Shown: piece by piece, positions 43,624 through 52,313 of the stretch
Position numbering within the stretch: position 1 is the first letter of the stretch
Layout: every line of letters begins with the position of its first letter
Origin: CAZFBA01 sp964517135
GTDB taxonomy: Bacteria; Cyanobacteriota; Vampirovibrionia; JBFMGH01
Length of the DNA: 64,000 bases
Direction: 5' to 3'
Assembly: GCA_964517135.1 (NCBI GenBank)
Contig: CAZFBA010000016.1
Location: 1 to 64,000 of the forward strand
Translations under genes and position numbers: made by a program
The notes under the pieces: model-generated
Told to the model about the DNA's origin: nothing
Seen by the model: only the letters and a program-made list of their open reading frames with translations
The model's database searches: none

Positions 43624-44051
43624 TTTATCTCTTGAATGATACCATCTTTGACTATAATTTCATTATCAAGCATATGATCATAAATATTGTCTCCGGTCTT
43701 TAATTCTGTATAATTTTCAAGACTTCCTGTGACGATAAGATCACCCGTTCTGGAGTTTTGAATATTACTTATTTGTGATTGCATATTTTGCTTGAGATTA
43801 ACTAATTGTTGAAGCTTTAAATTAAGTTCATTTATGATCTGTTCTGCTTCCTGTGGAGATATAGATAGGCTGGCAGGCATTGTTTGCTGAAACTGCTGTA
43901 CGATCTGGTTTATCTGTAGCTCAAGATGATAAATCTGTTCATCTAAAAGTTTCATTTCACCTGAAATTTCACTGGATGCTTTTTCTTTAAAGCTATCAGT
44001 AATTATTGTTTTAATAGTTATTTGCCTTTTTACTTTTATACTCTGTGACAT
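43617..44051 (-). CDS. YlqD family protein
   Basis: The 144-residue protein has an N-terminal strand region (S-I-K-V-K-R-Q-I-T-I-K-T-I-I-T), a central Gln-rich coiled coil (about 28-95) and a C-terminal SH3-like part with G-D-N-I-Y-D. This layout, and the position directly before rimM-trmD, match YlqD proteins known beside rimM in Bacillus and also found in cyanobacteria. Function is not established; a role near ribosome assembly is inferred from context only. It overlaps rimM by 7 bases. Confidence 0.75.
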   Translation of the reverse strand: MSQSIKVKRQITIKTIITDSFKEKASSEISGEMKLLDEQIYHLELQINQIVQQFQQTMPASLSISPQEAEQIINELNLKLQQLVNLKQNMQSQISNIQNSRTGDLIVTGSLENYTELKTGDNIYDHMLDNEIIVKDGIIQEIKC

Positions 44052-44476
44052 TTTGACTCCTTTAAGGGTAAATTGTTTCAGGTGATTGTATGTTAAGGTT
44101 TTTAATCATATAATAATCTTTAATGTAAATAATTATACTTCAAAACCTGCCTAAATTATTTAGTTATAGCCTTATTTTAAAACAACAGTTGAATTTGTTA
44201 GCTGATTTCATTGTTTTAATAAGTTACAAAATTTAAGATTTTTATTTCTTACTCAAACTAAAATTGTCTTTTCATAACCGTAATTCTTTTGTAGTAAACT
44301 ATTGAAGTGTTCACATAAAGTGATTAATGCATAATTAAATATTTTTTGTTTCTCTATTTTTTAATTTAACATTTTGCTTGAATTATACTAATAGATATAA
44401 AATATAATAGGGAGCAAATATCCTGCAATTAGCCTGAACCCTAAAAAATGTTTAATAAGCTTGAAAAACAAAAATT
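44052..44476. other. Divergent intergenic region between ylqD-like and ABC transporter genes
   Basis: 425 AT-rich bases between divergent operons, so it must hold both promoters. For the right-hand operon, TTGCTT (44374-44379), 16 bases and TATAAA (44396-44401) are the best candidate. The leader then contains AGGG...CCCT pairs, but no known riboswitch is recognised. The ABC gene's ATG has no evident Shine-Dalgarno sequence. Confidence 0.4.
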
Positions 44477-45232
44477 ATGATTAAGTTTGAAAAGGTAAAT
44501 AAATCATTTGGGATCTTACAGGTACTGAAAAACTTCAGTATACATATTAAAAAAGGTGAAGTATTAGTGCTTATTGGCCCATCTGGATGCGGTAAATCTA
44601 CTTTTTTGAGATGTATTAACAAACTTGAATCTGTAGATAGTGGCAGAATCGTTGTTGATAACGTAGAAATTACCACAAGAAGTGTAGATATAAATAAAGT
44701 TCGTGCTGAAGTTGGAATTGTTTTTCAACAGTTTAACCTGTTTCCTCATATGACAGTGCTGGATAACGTTATGTTGGGCCCACTTAAAGTTAGAAAACTG
44801 CCAAAAGATCAGGTTTTAAAAATTGCTGAAGAACTTATTGATAAAGTTGGTATACTTGAAAAAGCCTATGATTATCCTGATCAGCTTTCAGGCGGGCAGC
44901 AACAAAGGGTGGCTATTGCTAGATCTCTTGCGATGCAGCCTAAAATAATGCTGTTTGATGAACCTACCAGTGCTCTTGATCCGCAAATGACTAATGAAGT
45001 GCTTGATGTAATTAAAAACCTTGCTAATGAAGGCATGACTATGGTAATTGTAACTCATGAAATGAGTTTTGCTAAAGATGTTGCAGATCGTGTTATATTT
45101 ATGGCAGATGGTAATATTGTTGAAGAAGGGTCGCCTTCTGAATTGTTTGAAAACCCAAAAGATTCACGCACAATAACCTTTTTACAAAACGTTTTGAAGT
45201 ATACAGATAAAGATCAAGTAATTAAAAAATGA
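44477..45232 (+). CDS. Polar amino acid ABC transporter, ATP-binding protein
   Basis: Energises uptake of a polar amino acid (GlnQ/ArtP/TcyC family). The 251-residue ATPase has Walker A G-P-S-G-C-G-K-S-T, a Q-loop F-Q-Q-F-N-L-F-P-H, the signature L-S-G-G-Q-Q-Q-R, Walker B L-F-D-E-P-T-S-A-L-D-P, and the switch H in V-T-H-E-M. The stop overlaps the binding-protein ATG (ATGA). The four-gene order ATPase, binding protein, permease, permease is complete for an importer; which amino acid is not shown. Confidence 0.93.
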   Translation: MIKFEKVNKSFGILQVLKNFSIHIKKGEVLVLIGPSGCGKSTFLRCINKLESVDSGRIVVDNVEITTRSVDINKVRAEVGIVFQQFNLFPHMTVLDNVMLGPLKVRKLPKDQVLKIAEELIDKVGILEKAYDYPDQLSGGQQQRVAIARSLAMQPKIMLFDEPTSALDPQMTNEVLDVIKNLANEGMTMVIVTHEMSFAKDVADRVIFMADGNIVEEGSPSELFENPKDSRTITFLQNVLKYTDKDQVIKK

Positions 45233-46056
45233 GAAAACTAAGACTATACCTGAATACACTTTTAATAATGTTTCTGGCTATTATCCTTGTAGCCTGTGTT
45301 AATGGTGATAAACCCAGACAGGATATTATGGATAAGATTAAACAACGTGGTTATATTATAGCAGGGGTGAAATATGATGCCAGACCCTTTGGCTTTATTG
45401 ATGAAGATCAGAAGCTAAAAGGCTTTGATATTGACCTGCTTAAAGAAATAGCAAAACGTATTCTCGGAGACAAGAATAAGATTCAATTTATGCAGGTTAC
45501 ATCTTCAACACGTATACCTGAACTGACATCTGGAAATATAGATGTTGTTGCAGCAACAATGACTATTAATGCCAAAAGAAAAAGGGTTATAGATTTCTCT
45601 GATACTTACTATATTGCCGGGCAAACTTTGCTTGTTCCTAGAGATAGTGAGATAGAGTCAGTTAATGACCTTAGTGGAAGAACAGTGATGGTTGTTTTAG
45701 GGTCAACAAGTGAGAAAAATATTAGAGAAATGGTTCCTGATGCTAAAATATTAGGCTTCAGAACATATACAGAAGCATTTTCAGCACTTAAGGCTGGTAG
45801 GGGTGATGCTCTAACAACAGATGATACCATTATTGCAGGTATGGTTTCTGAAGATCCTGAAAACTTCAAAATGCTACCAGAACGATTTACTCAAGAGCCA
45901 TATGGCCTGGGATTTAAAAAAGGTACTGAAACACAATCCTTCCAAAATCAAATAAATAAAGTATTACAGGAAATGAAAGATGATGGTACACTTGAAAAAA
46001 TACGTGTCAAGTGGATGGAAGAATTTGTGTACGGAAAAGATCAGAGTGAGAATTAA
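45229..46056 (+). CDS. Polar amino acid ABC transporter, substrate-binding lipoprotein
   Basis: Ligand-binding component of the importer, 275 residues. The N-terminus is a lipoprotein signal with L-V-A-C (Cys23). The mature part has the SBP_bac_3 opening I-I-A-G-V-K-Y-D-A-R-P-F-G-F, then L-K-G-F-D-I-D-L and the late Y-G-L-G-F-K-K-G. A lipid anchor rather than a free periplasmic form is notable in a diderm. The first strand K-Y-D-A-R-P-F-G-F resembles glutamine/glutamate binders, but specificity is unproved. Confidence 0.92.
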   Translation: MRKLRLYLNTLLIMFLAIILVACVNGDKPRQDIMDKIKQRGYIIAGVKYDARPFGFIDEDQKLKGFDIDLLKEIAKRILGDKNKIQFMQVTSSTRIPELTSGNIDVVAATMTINAKRKRVIDFSDTYYIAGQTLLVPRDSEIESVNDLSGRTVMVVLGSTSEKNIREMVPDAKILGFRTYTEAFSALKAGRGDALTTDDTIIAGMVSEDPENFKMLPERFTQEPYGLGFKKGTETQSFQNQINKVLQEMKDDGTLEKIRVKWMEEFVYGKDQSEN

Positions 46057-46058
46057 CC

Positions 46059-46727
46059 TTGAGTTATAATCTCGACTGGCAGGTTGTAATAAATGATTTA
46101 CCACTTTTTATGTCAGGGCTTAAGCTGACAGTTTTTATTTCGGTTGTCAGTTGTGTTTTAGCCCTTGTTATTGGAGTTGTTGCAGCATTATCAAGACTTT
46201 CAAATAATAAAGTACCTCGCTATATAGCAACCGGTTATGTTGAGTTTTTTAGAAATACTCCACTTCTGGTTCAATTATATATCTACTATAAAGGATTAAC
46301 AAATATTGGCATTAATTTAGAGCCAATTGTTTGCGGTATATTAGCACTTACATTGTATACTGGTGCCTATATTACTGAAATTGTTAGAGCAGGTATTCAA
46401 TCAATAGCCAGAGAACAGTTTGAAGCTGCAAATGCACTTGGCCTTTCAGCCTTTCAGACTATGAAACTGATAATATTGCCGCAGGCGATACGAATTATTA
46501 TTCCTCCACTCGGGAGTCAGTTTATTAACTTAACTAAAAACTCTTCGCTGGTTAGCTTTATAACTGTTACAGATGTTTTTTACGTGGTTTATAACGGCGC
46601 TGTCGATGACTTTAGATTCCTGGAATACTTTATTGTAGGCTGTCTTATCTATATGTGCCTGACCGGAATTATCGCTATGTTTGTGAATGTTTTTGAGTAC
46701 TACCTGAGAATACCAGGAAGGACCTGA
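46059..46727 (+). CDS. Polar amino acid ABC transporter, permease (1)
   Basis: HisM/GlnP-type inner-membrane permease of 222 residues with about five helices and the EAA loop E-A-A-N-A-L-G-L-S-A-F-Q-T-M-K. The F-F-R-N-T-P-L-L-V-Q motif is typical of this family. The start is TTG, 2 bases after the binding-protein stop. It forms a heterodimer with the next gene's product. Confidence 0.9.
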   Translation: MSYNLDWQVVINDLPLFMSGLKLTVFISVVSCVLALVIGVVAALSRLSNNKVPRYIATGYVEFFRNTPLLVQLYIYYKGLTNIGINLEPIVCGILALTLYTGAYITEIVRAGIQSIAREQFEAANALGLSAFQTMKLIILPQAIRIIIPPLGSQFINLTKNSSLVSFITVTDVFYVVYNGAVDDFRFLEYFIVGCLIYMCLTGIIAMFVNVFEYYLRIPGRT

Positions 46728-46729
46728 TT

Positions 46730-47419
46730 ATGCACTGGGAAGATATTATAAATAATTTCTGGTTCTTAATGGGTGGTTTGTGGATGACCATAAAACTTGC
46801 ATCTGTTGCTATTGCAGGTAGTATGCTTGTTGGAGTTGTTTTTGGTATTGCAAGACACACAAAATTTCCTGTTATAAGCTGGATTGCAACAGCATATATA
46901 GAATTTGTAAGGTCTATACCACTTATATTATTTATTGTATTTGTACATTATGGCTTTTTACCCAACCTGTTGAAAATACAGACAAACTTTTTCCTCTCTT
47001 CTGCCGTTGCTCTTATTATATTTACAGCAGCTTATATTGCTGAAATTGTCAGAGGAGGACTTAAATCGATTGAAAGAGGGCATATAGAAGCCGCCCGGAG
47101 TATAGGGTTAAACTATTTCCAGATGATGACATATGTGGTACTACCGCTCGGCCTTTCAAGAATGACTCCTGCACTTGTCAGTCAATTTATTGCACTGATT
47201 AAAGATACCTCACTTGCTTCTGTTATTGGCCTTATAGAGCTTACCCGTGCTGGAGAAATCGTTTATGGAAGAACATTCCACGAATTTGAAATATTGTTGT
47301 TTATCGTTATGGTTTATTTCATTATTTGCTATAGCCTATCTCTTTTATCAAGAAAACTTGAATATAATACAAAACACAGACCAAGAGAAGCTCCATCAGA
47401 GCTGAAACTCAGTGCATAA
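46730..47419 (+). CDS. Polar amino acid ABC transporter, permease (2)
   Basis: Second permease half, 229 residues, with five or so helices, F-V-R-S-I-P-L-I-L near 62 and the EAA loop E-A-A-R-S-I-G-L-N-Y-F-Q-M-M. The ATG has GGAAGG upstream and lies 2 bases after the first permease's stop. It closes the operon. No good terminator is seen in the 85 bases before the convergent cusA. Confidence 0.9.
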   Translation: MHWEDIINNFWFLMGGLWMTIKLASVAIAGSMLVGVVFGIARHTKFPVISWIATAYIEFVRSIPLILFIVFVHYGFLPNLLKIQTNFFLSSAVALIIFTAAYIAEIVRGGLKSIERGHIEAARSIGLNYFQMMTYVVLPLGLSRMTPALVSQFIALIKDTSLASVIGLIELTRAGEIVYGRTFHEFEILLFIVMVYFIICYSLSLLSRKLEYNTKHRPREAPSELKLSA

Positions 47420-47504
47420 TTAGTTTTTTCTGGATGACAAGGCCTGAATTGCTTCTATAAAAGATGAATTGAATTAATTGTATTATTTATAATGTTTTAA
47501 TGTT

Positions 47505-50500
47505 TTAATGTTTGATATTTGCCTGTTTAAGCTTCCCTGATTTAAATAAAAAAGTCTTAATCATCAGGAACAATACAGGTAATATTAATAGTACAAGTAT
47601 TGTTGAGGTAATGATACCACCAATAAGAGGAGTAGCAATTGGTTTCATTAGGTCAGAGCCTACCCCTGTGGCCCACATAATAGGTATCAACCCTATCAGG
47701 GATGCGAATGCCGTCATAAGCTTTGGCCTTAATCTAAATGCTGCACCTTCAATGGTGGCTTCATATATATCATCTTCTTTTATATTACCTTTAGTTATAT
47801 AGCGATTCAGCGCTTCATTTAAGTAGACAAGCATTACAACTCCGGTTTCGATTGCAACTCCAAACAGAGCTATGTATCCGACGACAACTGCTACAGAAAA
47901 ATGATAACCCAGATACATTTGTAACAGGAGACCTCCTATTAGTGCAAATGGTACTGAAAATAGCACCAGTAAAGAATCAATGATAGAGTCAAATGTAAAA
48001 TACAAAAAGACAAAAATTATAAACAATACAAGTGGCAGGATCATTAACAGTCGCTCTTCTGCCCGCTTAAGATCTTCATATTGCCCTGAAAGACTATAAT
48101 AATAACCAGCTGGCAAATCAAGGTCTTTATCGAGTAATTGCTTTACATCGTTTATAACGCTACCCATATCACGGTCTCTGACATTGAACTGAACGATAGA
48201 TCTAAGGTTACCATTTTCACTGTTAATCATTGGTGGCCCACCTGTCATTTTGATATCAGCAAGCATAGAAAGTGGAACATGTTTTAGCATATTCGGCATG
48301 GTGACTTCGAGGTCTTTCAATGCCTGTATGGAATCTCTGTAATCACGGGCATAACGAACCCTGATCGGAAATCTGTAGCGTCCATCAATCTGTGTTGTAA
48401 TGTTCTTGCCTCCGACAGCTGTTTCAATGATATCTTGAACCTTGCTGATTTGTATGCCATACCTTGCTATTGCCTTTTTATTTATCTCTATTTCAATATA
48501 TTTGCCACCTGTTACCCTTTCAGCATAAATGTCAACAATGCCATTGATATTTTTAAGGAGTTGTTCAACTTTTAATGCTTCCTTGCCAAGTGTATCAAGA
48601 TTATCACCATATATTTTTACAGCCAGCATCGTGCGTACACCCGTTGCCAGCATGTCTATTCGGTTAATGATAGGCTGAGTCCACCCGTTTGTTACCCCGG
48701 GTATCTGTAATTGCTGATCGAGCTCTGAGATGATATCAGCTTTTGTAATACCAGGGCGCCACTGGTCTTTTGGTTTCAGGTTAATGATTGTTTCTATCAT
48801 ACTCACAGGTGCCGGGTCTGTCGCAGTATCGGCACGCCCTACTTTGCCAAGAACATATTCTACTTCAGGATGAGCCTTTATAATTTTATCCTGAACTTGA
48901 ACGAGTCTTTTAGCCTCTGTTATGGTTATATTCGGAAGTGTTACAGGCATATATAATATACTGCCTTCATCAAGGGGAGGCATAAACTCTGTACCCATTT
49001 CAGTTGCCTTTGGTAATACCAATACCATAATAATAATTGCTGTTATAATGGCAAACCATCGTAATTTTAGCACTATTTTTAAGAGAGGCAAATAAATCCA
49101 GGTAAAAAATTGTGAAACAGGGTTTTTATGTTCAGGTAAAAAATTTCCTTTCATCAAAAAGATCATTAAGACAGGGACAATAGTCATAGCAATAATGGCA
49201 GCCCCGGTCATTGCAAATGTTTTTGTGAAAGCAAGTGGCATAAACATTTTACCTTCCCTTCCTGTTAACAGAAAAACAGGTAAAAAAGAGATTATAATTA
49301 TCAAAAGAGAAAAGAATATCGGTTTACCTACCTGATTAGCAGATTTTAGAATTATTTCAAGGTTTGTTCGGCTGTCATAGTCTGTTTTTTCGCTTAAATG
49401 CCGGCTGGCATTTTCTACCATTACGATACCGGCATCAACTATAACGCCTATGGCTATTGCAATTCCCCCTAGTGACATTATATTAGAGGTAATACCGAAA
49501 AGTTTCATCGCAATAATTGCAAATAATATAGCAAGTGGCAGTGTAATTATAATGATTATAGATCCTCTTATATCAAGCAAAAAGATAAACATAATTATAC
49601 TGACAATCAAGATTTCTTCAGTTAAAGTGTGTTTAAGCGTATCAATAGATTTTTCAATAAGATTGGTTCTATCATATGCAGTTTTAATAGTTACACTTGC
49701 AGGCAGGCCCTTTTCTATTTCAGTTATTTTAGCTTTGACATTTTGTATAACTTCTTTTGCGTTAGAATTGTATCGGGCAACAACAATACCGCCAACCACT
49801 TCGCCTTCACCATTTTCGTCAAGCAAGCCACGGCGTATCTCACCGCCCAGCTGAATATATGCAATATCTTTGAGAAAAACAGGAATACCCTGATCGTTCA
49901 CTTTAACGACGATCAATTCAATGTCTTTGATATCTCTGATATATCCCTGCCCCCTGACAAAATACTCTTGATTGTTAAATTCTATGATTTTTCCGCCGAT
50001 TTCATTGTTGCTTTTCTGTACTGATTTGACGATATCATTGATATCGAGGTGATAAGCATTTAGCTTGTTAGGGTCAATATCGATTTGATACTGCTTTATA
50101 AAGCCGCCTATACTTGCTATTTCAGCGACTCCGTCAACAGATCCCAGTTGATAGCGGATAAACCAGTCTTGAAGGGCTCTGAGATCGCCAAGGTTAAGCT
50201 TGTCACTTTTTAGTGTATACCAGAATACATGCCCTACACCAGTACCATCAGGGCCAAGTGCTGGAGTAACATCAGGGGGCAGAAGCGACTGTATATAATT
50301 CAGCCTTTCGAGAACTCGTGTTCTTGCCCAGTAGATATCTATGTTATCCTTAAAAATTATATAAACCATAGAAAAACCAAAATAAGAGGTAGCTCTAACT
50401 GCTTTAACACCTGGCAGGCTTTGCAGATTAGATGAAAGCGGATAAGTCACCTGGTCTTCAATAACCTGTGGCGGTTTTCCTGGCCAGTCAGTATAAATAA

Positions 50501-50642
50501 TAACCTGATTGTCACTGACATCTGGAATGGCGTCTAATGGAGTGTGCTTAATTGCCCATATGCCTGATATAATAAGTACAACAGTAAACAAGAAGATTAC
50601 AAACTTGTTATGGGCTGAAAATTCAATAATCTTATTAATCAT
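47505..50642 (-). CDS. cusA: HME-RND copper/silver efflux pump CusA-like
   Basis: Proton-driven inner-membrane pump that expels monovalent metal ions. The 1045-residue protein has the RND layout: 12 helices with two large periplasmic loops. It carries the HME-family markers T-D-W-P-G-K-P-P-Q near residue 50 and G-V-I-V-D-A-G-I-V-M in helix 4, with the acidic residue used for proton relay. N-R-I-D-M-L-A-T-G contains the Met corresponding to a copper ligand of E. coli CusA. Its ATG overlaps the cusB stop by one base. Metal choice (Cu/Ag) rests on this motif and on CsoR. Confidence 0.92.
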   Translation of the reverse strand: MINKIIEFSAHNKFVIFLFTVVLIISGIWAIKHTPLDAIPDVSDNQVIIYTDWPGKPPQVIEDQVTYPLSSNLQSLPGVKAVRATSYFGFSMVYIIFKDNIDIYWARTRVLERLNYIQSLLPPDVTPALGPDGTGVGHVFWYTLKSDKLNLGDLRALQDWFIRYQLGSVDGVAEIASIGGFIKQYQIDIDPNKLNAYHLDINDIVKSVQKSNNEIGGKIIEFNNQEYFVRGQGYIRDIKDIELIVVKVNDQGIPVFLKDIAYIQLGGEIRRGLLDENGEGEVVGGIVVARYNSNAKEVIQNVKAKITEIEKGLPASVTIKTAYDRTNLIEKSIDTLKHTLTEEILIVSIIMFIFLLDIRGSIIIIITLPLAILFAIIAMKLFGITSNIMSLGGIAIAIGVIVDAGIVMVENASRHLSEKTDYDSRTNLEIILKSANQVGKPIFFSLLIIIISFLPVFLLTGREGKMFMPLAFTKTFAMTGAAIIAMTIVPVLMIFLMKGNFLPEHKNPVSQFFTWIYLPLLKIVLKLRWFAIITAIIIMVLVLPKATEMGTEFMPPLDEGSILYMPVTLPNITITEAKRLVQVQDKIIKAHPEVEYVLGKVGRADTATDPAPVSMIETIINLKPKDQWRPGITKADIISELDQQLQIPGVTNGWTQPIINRIDMLATGVRTMLAVKIYGDNLDTLGKEALKVEQLLKNINGIVDIYAERVTGGKYIEIEINKKAIARYGIQISKVQDIIETAVGGKNITTQIDGRYRFPIRVRYARDYRDSIQALKDLEVTMPNMLKHVPLSMLADIKMTGGPPMINSENGNLRSIVQFNVRDRDMGSVINDVKQLLDKDLDLPAGYYYSLSGQYEDLKRAEERLLMILPLVLFIIFVFLYFTFDSIIDSLLVLFSVPFALIGGLLLQMYLGYHFSVAVVVGYIALFGVAIETGVVMLVYLNEALNRYITKGNIKEDDIYEATIEGAAFRLRPKLMTAFASLIGLIPIMWATGVGSDLMKPIATPLIGGIITSTILVLLILPVLFLMIKTFLFKSGKLKQANIKH

Positions 50643-51997
50643 TAATGTTGATGACCTCCTGACATGCCTGTTGTCAGTTGTGCTTCTGAGTCTATCAAAA
50701 AGCCACCTGTAACAGCGATATTATCATACCTGTCTAGTCCGTCAATAACTTCTATTACATCATCATATTTCCTGCCAGTGTTAATATGTCTCATAACAAA
50801 AATACCGGGTTGTTTCTCCAGCCAGACATAACTGTTTTTGCCGGTATAAAAAATTGCAGTAACAGGTATTGTCAGGTGTCTTTCAGGGAACGTCTTAATG
50901 ACAGTTCGTGCATACATATCAGGCTTAAACTGGCCTTGAAAGTTTTTCAGAATTACTCTTACTTTGACAGTACGGGTTTCATTATCCATAAACGGATAAA
51001 TATAACTGATATGTCCTTTAAAAGTGCTGCCAGGGTAACTATCAATATGTATTTCAACCTCCTGATGAACTTTTAGTTTTGCGATATCTGTTTCACTAAC
51101 TTCTGCTTCCAGCCATAGATGAGAGAAATCAGCTAATGTATAGAGCCTTTCGCCTTCTTTGACGTAATCACCTTCATAAATATGCTGCTTAATTACAGTG
51201 CCGCTATATTTTGAATAAATTGGGATGGTATTGTTAATATCTTCAAAGTCTGTCAGAGATACAATTTGCTTATCTGACAATCCAAAATGTTTTAAACGGT
51301 TTTTTGCTGCCTCAAGAGTTTTTTTGTAAGAATTGACAAGAACATCATACTCGCTATTATTCATTTCTTTTAGATTTTCCAGGGCATAAAGATATTCTTT
51401 CTGGCTGACAATAAGCTCAGGGCTATAGATCTCTGCGATAAGATCACCTTTTTTAACTTGATTGCCTATTTCTTTGATATATAATTTTTCCAGCCGGCCA
51501 TCTATCCATACAGGTATTGTTGAAAGCCGTTTCGTATCATATGTAATGGTTCCGAAGGCTTCAATATTTTTACTTACAGTTCTATAAACCGGATGAGCAG
51601 TTTCTATATTAGCCATTATCTGCTGTGCTGGTGAAATGCTGACAGACATGATATCTTTATCCAGCGAGTCCTTCTGTGTATGTTCGGGCATATCACTATG
51701 GGAAGCTGGCTTTTTATTAATTGTCCGTTTGACAAGGTTCATATTACAAATTGGACAGACTCCCGGTTTATCTGTATTAATTGTTGGATGCATCGGACAG
51801 GTATAAACAAAGTCTTTATCATTCATCTCATGCTGTATTTCTTCTGCGTTATTCTTGCTTTTTAGCCAGTGAGAGACTTTGAAGTAATCTGGCATAAATG
51901 AATAAATAAGTACCAGAACCATAATCAGTGTCGAAATAGTGATTATTGCTTTCTTATAAGTGATGAAGAAATGCCGGGTTTTTTCTTTAAAAGTCAT
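50642..51997 (-). CDS. cusB: CusB-like membrane fusion protein with metal-binding domain
   Basis: Periplasmic adaptor linking CusA to the TolC-type channel. The 451-residue protein has an N-terminal anchor (about 14-31) and then a heavy-metal-binding domain (about 60-86) with C-P-M-H-P and C-P-I-C-N-M. The barrel/lipoyl/helical-hairpin core follows, with I-P-V-W-I-D-G-R-L-E and L-W-L-E-A-E-V. The coupled overlap with cusA (TAATG) and with the lipoprotein before it (4 bases) shows one operon. The same metal domain occurs in that lipoprotein. Confidence 0.92.
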   Translation of the reverse strand: MTFKEKTRHFFITYKKAIITISTLIMVLVLIYSFMPDYFKVSHWLKSKNNAEEIQHEMNDKDFVYTCPMHPTINTDKPGVCPICNMNLVKRTINKKPASHSDMPEHTQKDSLDKDIMSVSISPAQQIMANIETAHPVYRTVSKNIEAFGTITYDTKRLSTIPVWIDGRLEKLYIKEIGNQVKKGDLIAEIYSPELIVSQKEYLYALENLKEMNNSEYDVLVNSYKKTLEAAKNRLKHFGLSDKQIVSLTDFEDINNTIPIYSKYSGTVIKQHIYEGDYVKEGERLYTLADFSHLWLEAEVSETDIAKLKVHQEVEIHIDSYPGSTFKGHISYIYPFMDNETRTVKVRVILKNFQGQFKPDMYARTVIKTFPERHLTIPVTAIFYTGKNSYVWLEKQPGIFVMRHINTGRKYDDVIEVIDGLDRYDNIAVTGGFLIDSEAQLTTGMSGGHQH

Positions 51998-52308
51998 TGT
52001 TTAATTTCCACTTTTTCAAGTTTCATATTGCACTCCGGGCATAGGCCAGGTTTATTTTGTTTTATATCAGGGTGCATCGGACAGGTATAATAATAAGAAA
52101 CATCTTCATTGTAGAGTTTCAGATTGGTCTGGTTTTTCTGATTGTGATCTCTCGTATGTTGATCATTTTTTTGTTGGTCATTGATATGTTGGTCATTGAT
52201 ATGTTGGTCGTGTGTATGTTGAACATTGCCTGTATCTGTTTTTGCCTGACAGGCAATTAGCGTTAGAAATATTGCCGGGATAAGGAATAGTCTTATGTTC
52301 ATGGTCAA
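51994..52308 (-). CDS. His-rich lipoprotein with heavy-metal-binding domain
   Basis: The 104-residue product begins with a lipoprotein signal, L-I-A-C with Cys20. A His/Asp/Gln/Asn repeat follows (about 30-57, H-D-Q-H-I-N-D-Q-H units), and last a heavy-metal-binding domain, Y-T-C-P-M-H-P with C-P-E-C-N-M, almost the same as that in the CusB-like neighbour. A CusF-like metallochaperone role is inferred: bind metal in the periplasm and hand it to the pump. It stands where cusF might be expected but is unrelated to CusF in sequence. ATG overlaps nothing upstream; 5 bases separate it from the TolC-like stop. Confidence 0.85.
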   Translation of the reverse strand: MTMNIRLFLIPAIFLTLIACQAKTDTGNVQHTHDQHINDQHINDQQKNDQHTRDHNQKNQTNLKLYNEDVSYYYTCPMHPDIKQNKPGLCPECNMKLEKVEIKQ

Positions 52309-52313
52309 TCTCC

